64,000 bases of DNA, from assembly GCA_958510825.1 (NCBI GenBank), contig OY294046.1, positions 10,580,847 to 10,644,846 of the forward strand, in the 5' to 3' direction. The DNA comes from Brachypterus glaber (lineage: Eukaryota; Arthropoda; Insecta; Coleoptera; Kateretidae). Below, piece after piece: positions 34,616-46,915 of the stretch (the first letter of the stretch is position 1; each line of letters starts with the position of its first letter). The notes under the pieces were generated by a model. The model was given only the letters and a program-made list of their open reading frames with translations, had not been told where the DNA came from and ran no database searches. The position numbers and the translations under genes were made by a program.

Positions 34616-34972
34616 TTTAATTGTCTGTCAGCTGATACGTTTTGTGTAATAAATTATTATTAATAACTGTAAAAGTATTGTGTAGTCCTTAATAATGTTT
34701 TATTTATTATATTATGTATATATGTATGTGTCTAACGTGTATTCAAACTGGGTTTAAATTTGTGTAAGTAGTTGTTAATGATTTTTTGGTTAACCCAACA
34801 AAAACAAAATTTTGGTTATACAGAAACTTGTACATATATAATTTTAATATTGTTTTTTTCTCTCATATTAAAGGTCTGAGGACGAGGGAAACTACCCTCG
34901 AAACGTTACGATTTAAGGAAATAGTTTGAGTATTATTAATTTCAACCCTCTTCCCAAAAAAAACATCAACGA
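34616..34972. repeat. Penelope terminal repeat, right arm
   Basis: Inverted copy of 33006-33365; it abuts the truncated RT frame on its left and the target duplication on its right. Confidence 0.85.
34876..34904 (+). ncRNA. Hammerhead-ribozyme-like core in Penelope arm
   Basis: CTGAGGA, then C, then GAGGG-AAACTA-CCCTC stem, then GAAAC. This fits the CUGANGA...GAAA core reported for Penelope terminal repeats, with one unexpected base between core and stem II. Stems I and III are not clear. The same motif is at 33076-33104 on the - strand. Confidence 0.45.
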
Positions 34973-35134
34973 ATAAAAACAAAGTAAGTAAACAAAAATT
35001 ATAAATTTTGGTTATGCTGACATTCAAAACAAGCCACATGCTTCAGTGTAAATCGGACTTTGGGGAGTATTTAGCGGAAAATTTAAAATAACTATACCTT
35101 AAAAAATAAACTTTAGTTGGTAATAAGAAATCAT

Positions 35135-35716
35135 TTTTTCCTACGACCGCATATGAAAATGAAAAATTTTAGACATTTTAAAGAGTAAGAAAGTGTCATA
35201 TTTTATACGCGTGCGAAATAGTATATTACGTACCGAGTACACGTTTAGATGCCTGCCCCCATGGAATATCATCCTAATCAAACGATGAGTCATCCTAGAT
35301 GACTGCGGCATGCACAATGGATCTTAGGTCGGAGTGCCGTGGCTATTACCTTGTAATAACCACACCGCTTCTGATAATGATGATGATGATGATGACTGAG
35401 TACGTGAACCTAGTTTTTAGTGCACGAGAGTGCTTTTTTACGAGGCGCAGCCGATGCACTCGATGTGTACTGAAATGGTTTGCGTCGAAGTGCGTATACT
35501 ATTTTTCCAACCTAACCTAACACCTAAACATTAAAAATGCGCAAAAATTATCTTAAAATTAGTTAATTAATAGTGTCAATTTGAGGTTATGTGTTTGACA
35601 TTTAATAATTTTCTGACAGCAGATATGTAAAATCAGCTGATCATCACTTCCCAACCGTTGTCATAGGCAACGGGTGGAAAATAGGCACTAACTACTAACT
35701 AGGTCGTAGGAAATAA
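35135..35716. mobile_element. TIR element with TTTCCTACGACC ends
   Basis: TTTCCTACGACCGCATATGA faces GGTCGTAGGAAA. Related single ends occur near 5149, 6052, 19718, 21409, 22949 and 52618. A short GATGAT run is at 35377-35395. Confidence 0.55.
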
Positions 35717-36074
35717 TATAATACACGTGTGAAAAACCTATAGGTAGATAGATCATGATTTTTTTTTCAAAATATTTTATAAGACTTTTTCTATTAAATC
35801 TATCTATCTGGATATATATTTCCACTTAATATCGTTGAAATAATAAGTTAATATAAAATAGGTAGGAATTTAGTAACTTCCTAATTGTGACACAGACTAA
35901 CCTGTTGGAAACGAAATGTAGTTAAAACTTGGTAGTAATTTTAATAAGTAATTATATGGTTAAGGGAACTTTAATATCATAAGGTAAATAAGTAATAAAA
36001 GTAATGTTTTTGGTAGTAATTACTAGTTTGCAACTTATAAACATATATTTAATAGTGCCTAATTAACACTGTTT

Positions 36075-36642
36075 CAGGGCCGTAACTAGGGAGAGCAGGG
36101 GGGGCTAAGCCCCCCTGGCCTTGGTTTGAGCCCCCCTGGATCATTTAAGTCACCTACCCTTGCCTTTGGGCGCCAATATTTTTTATTTTTTGCAGGGGCG
36201 CCAAAGTTTGGTAGAAACCCCGTCACAGGGAGGGACAAAGCTTTTTGTCTTAAAGGTAATTTTTGGGGCGCCAATTTTCTTTTTGCTGGGTGCCAAGTTT
36301 GGTAGAAACCTTAAGGACAAAGCTTTTTGTCTTTAGGTAATTTTTGTGAAGTGCCAAATTTTTTTTGCAGGGGCGCCAAGTTTGGTAGAAACAGTCCGGG
36401 ACAAAGCTTTTTTTCATGTGGGTATTGTGGATATTTTTGATTTTTGTGGGCGCCAATTTTTTTTGTAGGGTTTTGTTTGAAACCGTCAGGGACAAAGCTT
36501 TTTTTGTTACGGTAATTTTTGGGGCGCCAATTTTTTTTTGTTGTAGGAGGGACGCCAAGTTTTGGGTGAAAGGACAAAGCTTTTTTTTTGAGGTCCCACC
36601 CTGGGGGCTGATCTCCTAGATTTTTTTCTGGTTACGGCCCTG
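36075..36642. mobile_element. hAT-type non-autonomous element
   Basis: CAGGGCCGTAACTAGGG to GGTTACGGCCCTG, flanked by CACTGTTT (36067-36074) and CACTGTTG (36643-36650), an 8-bp duplication typical of hAT. The inside is a minisatellite, and the frames that span it are repeat artefacts. Confidence 0.82.
36170..36590. repeat. Minisatellite inside the hAT element
   Basis: Five to six degenerate units of about 70-90 bp, each with GGGACAAAGCTTTTT, GGTAATTTTTG and GGGGCGCCAA blocks. Confidence 0.8.
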
Positions 36643-36944
36643 CACTGTTGTATATTAAGTCAGATTTTGGTAATTTTAACCCAACAGTTTCAGTTATTTA
36701 GGTAAGTAGTAACTACAAAAAAATGCTAGCTGGGCTAGAATAAGACAAACTTAAATCAGCGTTAATAAAACTCAAAAAAAAAACATCAAATCAAAAACGT
36801 GTATAAAGTACAATTTAATGGACAATAAAAATATGAAGTTGCAGTTAAAAGTGGTGGTGCACATGCGGAACATAATAAAAAAGCCGTGAAGATATGTAAT
36901 GCTTAGCATTTTATATTGCGTTTTCTCTCGATATAGTTCTCAAA

Positions 36945-37130
36945 ATATAATTACTTTGATATCGTGAATGACCTTGAATGAAGAGCACCGATCTTCATTC
37001 AAAAACCCGTGCTCTTTATTTAAGGTCAATGACTTTGGTTCATAGAAATGCTAGTCTTAAAACAAGAGAATATGGCTTTGAACATATCGAAAGACAAGTG
37101 CCCTTGGTTCAAGGAATCCTTTTTTTCTGT
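36945..37130. repeat. Element O, partial copy 2
   Basis: Shares CATAGAAATGCTAG, AACATATCGAAAGAC and CTTGGTTCAAGGAATCC with 31483-31731. Confidence 0.55.
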
Positions 37131-37556
37131 GTATGATAAAAGTAATTTTCCCCGAAAAAATGAAGTCAATCTAATTTTTCGTTCAGCTCTTTTTGGCTTT
37201 TTCAACGTTAAATACGCAAAAACTTTTTTGTTTTTGTAAGGATTTTTTTCAAGGGATCTTCATTTCATAGAACTTTATCTTTCTTGCTAAACAAACGCGA
37301 CATCGCACTGTGTTTCGTCTAGAGGACAAAATGCATGACCTAATTACATGAAACTAACGGTACCAGGTAGTAAACATCCCTTCCAGGTACCAAATCCAAG
37401 AAATAAAGGTCACAGTATTATTCCCTAATTAGGTAGCCTGGATTAAAGGTAAGTGATTAGCAAAGCGTTGTGGTCAATTTCTTAACAGTTGCAATTTTGC
37501 CACAGTTTCGATAACATCTCTCAAAATTTTTAGTGAAAGTGAAAAGTGTTTTAGTG

Positions 37557-37575
37557 ATGGAATCTTTTATTCAAG
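37557..37575 (+). CDS. Possible first coding exon (MESFIQ) of an unidentified gene
   Basis: ATGGAATCTTTTATTCAAG is followed by donor GTATGT. The preceding GTGAAAGTGAAAAGTGTTTTAGTG looks like an insect 5'UTR. No downstream exon in phase 1 was found, so this is weak. Confidence 0.15.
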
Positions 37576-37599
37576 GTATGTTTATTATATTTATGTAAA

Positions 37600-38412
37600 A
37601 AAATACAGTTTTTGTTAGGTAGTTGTACTTAAAATATGTAACTGAAAATACTGTTGAATTTTTTTGAAAATTTCTTTAATCTCTAATTTTCAAAGGCCAC
37701 TTTTGATCTAGACCTGCCTTTAGGCTATTTTTTTGTGTATTGCCCTATATTCACGTTTAATTACCAGTAATTATCATCGGGTGATTTTTAGGACTAATAA
37801 TTTATATAGTATGTCAAGAATTATTATTTTGTTTTAATTTTGTTAATTTTCATTCGATATTACACTTTTACGTTTACCTTATTGTCTTATCCTCGTATTA
37901 TTTCATTGTAAAAAATAATTTTTTTTTGTTTATGAAAATAATGTTTTGTTCTCTCTGATATGCCCTTGTTATTGCATAATATACAATACTATGCAATTAA
38001 AACAAATAAAATAATTTTGTCCAGCTAGCTATACACTAGACGAAACACTGTGCATTGGAAGAATGGGCGGACGGACAGACATTTTTGGTTACACAAGAAT
38101 TTTTTTACTAGGGCGATTTTTTACGATTTTGGAAAACTCGAATCTACCGTATTATACTCTTCTAACCAAAGTTCACTGTGAAGGGTATAACAAGTATATA
38201 AAATTTATTACCAACTGAAACTGAAATAATAGTTTCTCTATTTACGGTCATGTGTCATCAAAATGTGTCGTCAATTTTACGAACTGATTTATACTTTCTA
38301 AAAGTTAAACTATAACGTAAAATATAAAAGGCAAAGGTACACTAAAGTTTTGACTGATTTGGACTTTATATTCACAAAAATTTAAATATGAAGAATTCAC
38401 TCGGGATGAAAA
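37600..38412. other. Intergenic, nothing supported
   Basis: No repeat partner or frame recognised, apart from an ACTAGACGAAACACTGTGC phrase like one at 37318. Confidence 0.3.
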
Positions 38413-38424
38413 GTAACTTATAAA

Positions 38425-39098
38425 CTAGATGAAACGTTGCAAGCACCCTGTCAAAACATCGGCACTATTGTACACTAGAGCCATCTTGTTTGTAAATTTC
38501 AAACTAGTTGTTTGATTTTAAATTCTGTATCTTTAAAACATTATATTCTAGCAAAAAACTGTATATAAAATTTTTTATAGGGCTTAAAAGGAGCTTTTAT
38601 TTAAAATATAATTTTTTGAAATCGGGTTATAAATATGTGAGATATGCTAAAAAAACCTTTTACTGCTTTAAACGCCAATATCTCGAAAACAATGCGTTTT
38701 AAGAAAACGTTGTTTATAACATTTTTTGACCAATTTAAAATTATCTTTTATATAAGTGCTAAATTAACCAAATACAATAATAATTGCCTTAATTATAAAC
38801 AAAAAACGCTTAAAATAATAGTTTTACCCTATTTTTACACCCTTACCCCCAATCGTTTACCCCCAAAATCTAATCGGCTTTTCGGAATACGATAAGAAAC
38901 AATATGCAAAAAACCGCAAGTCGATATCTCATGTAGAAATGGAGTTAGAGAGTTTACACCCAGACAGACAGACGGACGCAAATCTCGACTCAGAATGGTC
39001 TAAAACGTCGAAACATGTGAAAAAAACGTGGTCAAAGATTTTGACTTTTCGGCGAAGATTTCAATACATCGGCACTCTTAGTAGCACTAAGTGCCGAT
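38425..39098 (+). mobile_element. Element N, copy 2, with 12-bp target duplication
   Basis: GTAACTTATAAA at 38413-38424 and 39099-39110 flanks the copy exactly. Starts CTAGATGAAACG, ends in the GTGCCGAT hairpin. Confidence 0.75.
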
Positions 39099-39808
39099 GT
39101 AACTTATAAATACAACTATACAATTGTATAACGGATATATAGGTTTACAAATGGATTTAATCAGTGTATTTTTTAAGTTAATTACAATATATTTTATCAG
39201 TTGCTTTTCACCCGTAAAACGAGCAACATGTACTTTTGGCAAGAATTATGTAATCCGTTAATCGCGTTTAATTTTTAGCATCAAGTGTTTTGATATAGTT
39301 ATTTATTTATTTGCTATCTTAGATATACCCTGTATTCGATTGTATATATTTTATAGTGATTGTATGGATGATGTGCAGTAAAATGACGAACATGTGATTA
39401 TATTGGAGTAAGAAGGGAATTTTATGTTTTTTAATCATTTATAATGCTGATAAATTTTGATTTGGAAGCAACTAACACGTGAAGAAGTTCTTATACGTAC
39501 AGATTTTTTTTATATAATAGCGCATGCGCAAATATATATGGGTAATTTCAATCAAGCAAAACATTAGTTCAAGTCTTAACATGCTTGCAGATATAGAAAC
39601 TTTTAAGTCACTTGATCTGAATATTACGTACTTGTTTTTAGTAATGATTTTTCTCTGTGTATTTTTCATGTGCTTAATTAAAACCAATTGTGTTATGCCT
39701 TCCCACGTACAAATGAAAAATAGATCCCTTTGTCTCCCGAGTTTTAGCAAGTGGATCCCAGTCGGCACATTCTAAACATTGTAACAACACTAAACAGGAT
39801 CTTAGAAT

Positions 39809-40030
39809 TTAAGATTCTTACATGGATAATTTTCAGGCGAAATTGGTTGTTCAATCTTGGAATAAAATGGGTGTATTTTACACACATATAAAAGTTAACT
39901 TTTGCAATAATGGCGAAGGCGCTTACACACAGCTGTGCACATCTATTTTGACCTTACAATTTAAGATTCTTGCATGGATAATTTTCAGGTGGAATTGGCT
40001 GTTCAATCTTCATAAAATGGAGGTATTTTA
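39809..40030 (+). repeat. 152-bp direct duplication
   Basis: TAAGATTCTT(A/G)CATGGATA recurs 152 bases apart, with a further related piece after element Q (41398-41440: AAAGTTAACTTTTGCAATAA). Confidence 0.7.
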
Positions 40031-40037
40031 TACACTA

Positions 40038-41394
40038 GGGTGGGCCGAAAAATTGAAATCTGGAATTTAAAAACGCAATACCCGACAAAATATGCCTTCT
40101 TATATGCCTAATATGTGTGCAAAAGCAGAATCAGATTAAAGGTCATCTTGAGCCCTCTACAAAGCCTTTCATATTAATGAAAATATCGTATTTCTTCACA
40201 TTTGTAATGTATACACAGCGTGTCAAAAGTCCCCCCCCCTTTAACTTTTGAAAGGCTTAAGATATCAACTTGAAATTTGAAACACATAAATAACATAACC
40301 CATATATTTTTTTGGTGTATATTTGGTTATTTAGGGGGCACGATGGAGACAGGGAAAAAGGGGTAATTTTTTTATAAACAGAAAAGGGGGGTCGTGTGAT
40401 ACATTATTTTAAAGCTTATAAAATTGTCTATTTGCCCACCTATTTTTTTATTTTTTCGGAACAATTTTTGGGGTTATTCGGGTAAGAATTAAATCACGTG
40501 AAATTATGCCTCACTTCCACACGGTAAGAAATTAGTGGGCTCTGCGCTATACATTATAAGATATTTGGTAACAGTGGCAAATTATAGTGATTTAAGCTAT
40601 AGATTATAAGGGACACAGTAACTAATAATGTTAAAAATAAATTGGAAACGATTATATATATTACAGACACGATTATATTTATTACAGGCACTATTATAAA
40701 TTTACAGAAATTTTATTATATTATAAAAATTATTAGCACGGACAATAATTAAATCTATTTAAGCTATAAATGCCATACTATTTGTTATATTTTATTATTC
40801 ACTAAACAATTAAAGTATTTCATATAAATTTTTACACTGACTGCCATAATTGTAAGAGAAAGCCTTGTATTTATATAATAAGCGATTATAATTTGCTTGG
40901 TATGTGTGTTATAGCGCTCCTAGCTATAATTTTTTTTCCGTGCACCACAAATCAGAATATAGAGTGGCTTAAAATATGGCCTATGATTTTTATAAATATT
41001 ATTTCAGTTGTAAAACTTATTTGTTTTTGCAATAAAACAGTTTTTGCATTTTTCTTATTAAGTTTTCTTGTTTTTATTTTTTTTAACATTTTTCCTAAAA
41101 GTTACAAAATGAACACCTTTGTAGAGGGCACAAAAATTGAAAAAATAAATAAAATAAAATACACGCTTTTTTTTCTCTCTTTGCAAGACGCATCTTTTCC
41201 CTCCCATTGGATCTAGATACCAGGGACTGTGCAATTTCTGATCAAATGAACATAGGACTCGACGGTAAACATTTGCAATTAGTAGCTGGTCCCTACCAGC
41301 TACCCTTTGCCAACAAAATACGACGCATCTTTTCCCTCCCATTGGATTTTCAAATTAAAAAAAAATAAAACACCTATATAGGAACGGCCCACCC
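40038..41394. mobile_element. TA element Q with nested insertions
   Basis: GGGTGGGCCG after TA and CGGCCCACCC at the right. Inside are an H-type fragment (40216-40490), a CACGG MITE (40520-40942) and a direct repeat of CGCATCTTTTCCCTCCCATT (41190 and 41323). Confidence 0.65.
40520..40942. mobile_element. CACGG MITE, copy 2
   Basis: 423 bp, nearly identical to 11063-11486. Its flanks read CA rather than TA. Confidence 0.8.
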
Positions 41395-41799
41395 GATTAT
41401 ACACATAAAAGTTAACTTTTGCAATAATGGCGAAGGCGCTTGCACGAGGAGCGCTTATGTGCAACTCTTTATGCTGCTTTTTGATAAACTGCGCCACGGA
41501 GAGCTGAAATTAGGCACTTGTGCTTTAACGCAGCTGTGCACATCTATTATAATAATATATAATAATTATTATTATTATTTATCATAAATACAAACTATTG
41601 TTACATTCCTTAATGATAGTATTTTTTAATGGTACCAATGTACCAATGTACCAATATATAAGTTACTAAATAATAAAGTGTTTTAAAGCAAAAAACTAGA
41701 GAATTTCAAGAGCTACAAGTTTGCTCATAACCAGTTTTATCATCCGATGAATAATTTGGCTGAAAAATCGAATAAACCAATTTCACCCCTAACGTGGCC

Positions 41800-42095
41800 A
41801 TTTTTGAATATTTATAACTCGATTGTTATTAATATATTAAACAAATGATTTAAACAAAAATTGTTGGAACATTTCTCCTTAACAAAATTGGTTTTATGTA
41901 TTTTTATCTTAAAATGCATATTTAGCGAGATAACTGCACTGACCCCTAAAATTCAAGATAGCAGACACCCCTTAAGCCAATCACCCGGTGAAAAACTAAC
42001 TGGAGTGTTCTGTTACTATTCACTTAGATCCTTTAAAATATCAGCCCGTGTGAATCTATTGCTATATAAAATAGGAATTTCTCATTGACTGGACT
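41800..42095. repeat. Dispersed repeat S, copy 2
   Basis: Diverged match to 1355-1685, same orientation. Confidence 0.55.
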
Positions 42096-42172
42096 ATTAT
42101 TTTTTAGAATATTTTTTTACCACGAAGTCAAAAATTTAATTTTAAAAATTGAGTTGGGTATCATAATATCCA

Positions 42173-42300
42173 GGGCTTCATAACATAGGGGCGATAACGC
42201 CATTTTTTTTAAATTTTGATGGTTTTAGGTTTGGTTTATGAAATCAAACACAAAATTATCAAAATCTCAAAAGAAAAATGGCGTATATGTTATGAAGCCC
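42173..42300. mobile_element. MITE with GGGCTTCATAACATA ends
   Basis: GGGCTTCATAACATA faces TATGTTATGAAGCCC, with GCGCCATTTTT-like text just inside each end. Confidence 0.7.
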
Positions 42301-42608
42301 TCGATATCATATTATGAAAGGTGCTTTGTTAAAAATCTCAAAAATGCAAATAAAAAAAATATATTTGACAATAAAATTTTTGTGTTAATAAAGTGTGAAT
42401 TTTTGTGTGTAGTGGGTCACACTATATAAAAGTAAAGAAAAGTACCTCAAGGTGGGGTAAGGGGTCCCAAATGAGCAAAAGGGGACAAAAACCATAATTT
42501 TTAAGGATATTTTTCAAGAAGTGTAATTTGGTTTGAACTTTTGGAATTTTGATGGTTTTAGGTTTGGTTAAATAGTGCTAGTAGTGAAAAAACTAATATA
42601 TAAACTAC

Positions 42609-42688
42609 AGTAGAGAAGACTATTAAAGCCTCGCACTCTTAAATCCCTCGCTGCTACGCAGCTCAGCTATAAGAAATGTCTTCTCTAC
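42609..42688. mobile_element. Tiny TIR element, TAGAGAAGAC ends
   Basis: GTAGAGAAGAC and GTCTTCTCTAC about 70 bases apart. Confidence 0.45.
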
Positions 42689-42689
42689 C

Positions 42690-43802
42690 TTGGTATATAA
42701 TTACTATTACTGCCATCAGGAAATATTTTTTCCTAAATTCGTAAAACGTTAAGTTTGTTAAAAGTTAAAATGCAACTCAAGTCCAAAGAGTTACAACCCG
42801 ATAACATTATGCATATATTATGCAGACATTTGAATTTTATTGAAATCGTATTGAAATCGCACTTTTGAAAATCCCAATTTCGAAAATACACTCGGATTTT
42901 CTTCACACTGCGAATAATAATAGTCATATAGAAAATGCAGTGTAAATAAAGACCAAGATCAGATAAAGTTGGTACAGACAACAGGACCGGATTTTTTCTA
43001 GATTATCTTTTAACGTTTTTATCAACCAAACATTTAACAATATTTCTGACCACGTGTTTATTTCTGTCCAATCATATTAAAGTTATATTGGGAATGTTCT
43101 ACTGTAGAAAATTCTAGTGGGAAACGCTGTAGTTGTTTTTCAATATTTCTCTTTTACAACAAGATTTCATATCTAAAACTAATTACTAATTAAATATGAA
43201 TATATTACTATTAATAAATATTGTTATTACTTTATTATTTAACAAAAAATACCTCAAAATATATTCTTTTTATAACATGTAATGTTAGTTTTTATAGATT
43301 GACTTTTGTGAACATGCTTGCAAGCCTAGCGCAGTACCGCGCTAGTCAGTAGTGACTAAACTATTAACAGAACCATAATTTGCAATTTAAAAATGGACAA
43401 AAAACGTTTTAGTTTAGCAATTGAGAATGGAATTAAATTAACCAAATCAAAGAATATGCCTCTAAAAATATTAAGATAAATAATAAAACAATTAATATTA
43501 TTTTGCGATGAAAAAAAAATATAAAAGTAGGTTTGACATATTATAAATCGTTAAAAAATAATCTTTCGAATTACACATGATTCTTCGAATTATCGGAGAA
43601 AAATTCACAGTTTTCATTCAAATTTGCTTTCAAAGGAAATAATTACTCCAGGCCCATCGCCCCTGTAGGGTCGTAATTATTTCCAGACAACCAATTTTCA
43701 TGAAAACAGCGAATTTTTCCCTCATAATTCTCAGCCTCTTGTGTAATTATATATGAGAATATATTTAGTATACTACTATACTAGTACTACTATTAAGTAG
43801 TA
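42690..43802. other. Intergenic, nothing firm
   Basis: A 28-codon frame at 43393 (MDKKRFSLAIENGIKLTKSK) and an inverted GGAAATAATTAC pair near 43637/43672; neither can be assigned. Confidence 0.3.
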
Positions 43803-43893
43803 CACTTGAGAGCAAAAAAATCGATCCACCTAAAAAATTTCCATTTTTTAAATTCAAATATTTCTAAAACTACTAAATGGATTTGACCGATCC
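43803..43893. repeat. End fragment of element AA
   Basis: CACTTGAGAGCAAAAAAATC and the following 70 bp match the ends of 48118-49106. Confidence 0.65.
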
Positions 43894-44386
43894 TTTTTTT
43901 GTTTAAAAGCTTAAACATTCTCTACTTTTGTTTTTATTTAGGATGATTAAGAAAAGCATTTTTGTATTAACAGCAACAAAAAATGTACAACTATGTTTTT
44001 TGCCCTATCTTCTAGGACTTGCATGGTACGCCACTGTAACTGTTTATCAAATTTTTAATGTCTCCCTTATTGCCGCAGTTTTAATGAATATTTTCTTTTT
44101 TATTTTTTTATATTTTTACTTCTGGTTTGGGAGATACCAGGATTTTTCTGAAAGTTGTCATTTTTTCAGTTTACTCAGAAAGTACTACATAAATTTGATT
44201 GATAATAGAGAACTAATCCACCTTTATTTTTTTTACTACTATAAGCAAAAAAAACCACTGTGCGTTATATCTCAAAAAAACGAGCTGATCGAGAAAAAAG
44301 AAGCGAGGTTCCAAAAACTGCAACCAACAGATAAAATGGTGTAGGAAAATTTTTGAATGTAGAGCAGTGTTTTTAGTGTATATATA

Positions 44387-45288
44387 GAGGAAATGCGCCT
44401 AATTTCGGATGGTTTCCAAATTTCGGATAGTAGTGTATTTAAGATACTGTCTGCAAAGGTAAACAGAAACCTACTTTTATGTGAAGCCTAAAGTCAAACT
44501 AAATCCGTCCTGTAATATGATAACGGTAGAGCTTCTCCCCTTTAAATGGCAGCACAAATCGTTTATATTGCAAATGGCAGTTTTGTGCTCAGTTGCATTA
44601 TGTTGCTTGTTTATTTTATAAATAATCGTTATAAAAGTTCGTGATTCTGTCTTGGGTAAGTTATGATGTTAGTTAAGTTGATCCACTATTCATAATTAAG
44701 CAATTTGAAAACGTAAACATTCTACAAATTTCTAATCTAAAAAGCAGAAAGTTGCCTAATTTCGGATAGACCATTTTTGTGCATTTGATTCCCAATTTCG
44801 GATATCCGCAAGGTAATTATTATTCAGGATAACCAACCATTAATTATTATTTTTATAATGATACAACAAACTAAGATAAACAATTTTGAAAAAACGAAAA
44901 TTACCTAAGATACTAAGATATTCGAAATTGGGAATCTAAAATTATAGTATAGTAGTATTTCGTAGAAAATCGCTTAATGATTAAATTACGTCTTAAATGT
45001 GAAGGAATAACAAGAAACATAAGCAATGGGATCCAGATCTACTCTTGAAAAATTTTTTTCGGATATGTCCGAAATTAGGAGCCCTTTTTCAAATACACAA
45101 AAATGCGCTGATTTTTTTTAACCGTGTTTTTTGGAAAAAATAAACTGTAATAAAATTGCTTTTATAATAAATCATGGTTCGCTATAATAAGTTGTATCTG
45201 GTTATATAAAAAAAATATCAAAAAGTAATACCGAGTATTAAATATTGAATACATTGTAAATGGTATCCGAAATTAGGCGACTTTCCTC
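44387..45288 (+). mobile_element. 902-bp element V, copy 1
   Basis: GAGGAAATGCGCCTAATTTC to GAAATTAGGCGACTTTCCTC, TA on each side. The motif TTTCGGATA or its complement occurs about eight times, clustered near both ends, like transposase-binding subterminal repeats. Confidence 0.85.
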
Positions 45289-45632
45289 TACTCGTGAAAT
45301 TGATTTCTTTCTCTAAAAAAATAAATACTGAATGAGCATACTTTCGAGTATTGGGCTAAAAATAGTCATGCCGGCACTGTTAGAAGCAATTTTCGTAACT
45401 GAAGTTACCATGTCAAGTAGAAGTCAATTTTCAGCCACAAAATAGTACATTCTATTTTCTCACTAACGATATTAGCGGATACAAATACATGACAGATATG
45501 GGAAATCTATTGATTTTCACAATTGAACTTTTCTTAGATAACTATACTGCCGTGGGTAGCCGGATCGCAGTATAGCACAAAATTTCGTTTGCGTGTTCTT
45601 ATAGGCCCATAAGAGGTCTCTACTTTTTTTTC

Positions 45633-45870
45633 TGTTGGGTTGGCAACAGACAAAAGCCTATCTCTTGACGTTTTGAGTACAAATGTCAATGTCGATTTAA
45701 AGTTTAATTTTTTACAAATTTTTTTTTGGATTTGGGTTATTTTTTACCGTGTTAAAATTGTGGACTGGTTAATTGCAGTGAAGAAAGAAGAGATAACTGT
45801 AAAATATATCAAAATATCATTTGTTCTTAGAATTTTAAACATGGTGTAAACTGTAATGCCAACCCAAAAC
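45633..45870. mobile_element. MITE with GTTGGGTTGGCA ends
   Basis: TGTTGGGTTGGCA faces TGCCAACCCAAAA, 238 bp. Confidence 0.65.
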
Positions 45871-46059
45871 AAAAATCCCTAACGCAGTCATCAATTTAAA
45901 TGTAAGTTTTTTAAATAGAAAAATAGAAAAAATTGTATAAAGCACTCGTTTCATAACACGTTTTTAGAGCACTAGTACTAAAATTGTATTCGTATGTTAT
46001 GAAACTAATACTTTAATATACTATTAATTTGGTTCTGTCAGTTATCTGACAATTTTCCA

Positions 46060-46915
46060 TAAGGGACCGCCAAAGTACTTTGGCGAACACAACCGCTATG
46101 TAATTTTTCAGGGACTTTGGCGGGCTGCAGCCCGCAAAAATAAAACAAAAAACAAACTCTTAACAAAGGTATCACTTTTAACTTAACGGTCTCCACTCAC
46201 GTGGAAAATATAGTATTTTTTTCACTACCAATACAATTAATTAGCTATTTACTAATTTATTTTACTAAAATTTAATGAAAAAGCTTATAAATTTAAAATA
46301 TCACGCTGGCCGTTCGCGGCCATTAAAAAAAACAAATGAATAACTTCACATTTCGGGCAGAAATTTTCTGGTGATCTGCTAAAATTATTAAGTTAGAAAA
46401 TGTTTCCGCGTTAAGTGCAATAAAATATTTAAAAGATGGAAAGTGAAATGCAGTGATGATTCTGGTACTCCCCCTAGAAATAAGGGGACAGGCGAAAACT
46501 GTGAGGGAGAATCTATTGCCTCAAAAATCAATATATGGGGGTTGTACCTCTAGTAATCTAGATCCTTGCGGTAATATGGGTTGTATAATCTATGGTTGAA
46601 TATGATGGACCAATGATTTTCACTGTTCGAAGTGTTTTTTGTAAAACTAGTACCTATTAGTATACTAATTTAGTTAATATTTTTTAATTTATCATGCAAT
46701 AAATAAATTTGGTGCCTAAAGGTACTTGTAAATAGCAATGTGATTTAATAATTAAGTGAAACGTCAGATGCCAAAACAGCTAAATAAAAATTCATTATTA
46801 AACATGGTGCAATTTCATTATTTTTAGAACCTCTGACGTCATAGGTAGAGAAATAATATTTTTACCAATGAAATGGACAGTAATAAAGATGTGGTTTTAG
46901 GCTGGTAGTGAAAAA
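46060..46915 (+). repeat. Y repeat, copy A (frameshifted)
   Basis: Tandem to copy B. Its short reading frame (ATG at 46436) is broken by the loss of two bases after six codons. Confidence 0.75.

Larger units (their letters stand above)
32978..34972 (-). mobile_element. Penelope-like retroelement, 5'-truncated, with inverted terminal repeats
   Basis: A 15-bp target duplication (ATAAAAACAAAGTAA at 32963-32977 and 34973-34987) bounds the insert. The uninterrupted site is visible in the P copy near 58996-59015. Arms of about 355 bp (33006-33365 and 34616-34972) are near-perfect inverted repeats. About 28 extra bases lie outside the left (3') arm, as known for Penelope ends. Between the arms is one - strand frame (RT part plus GIY-YIG). 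Confidence 0.88.
32651..35111. mobile_element. TIR element P, copy 1, split by a Penelope-like element
   Basis: AGTTTATTTTTTAAGGTATA and its complement bound the element. The intact relative is 58867-59292. About 2 kb of Penelope-like sequence (32978-34972) sits in the middle. Confidence 0.8.

Noticed and set aside
36086..36577. Three long - strand frames in 36.1-36.6 kb
   Set aside because: They are minisatellite units of a hAT element read in different frames.
43928..44344. 138-codon hydrophobic frame, possible membrane protein
   Set aside because: It is T-rich with Phe/Tyr runs, has no recognisable domain or upstream signal, and lies between transposon fragments.
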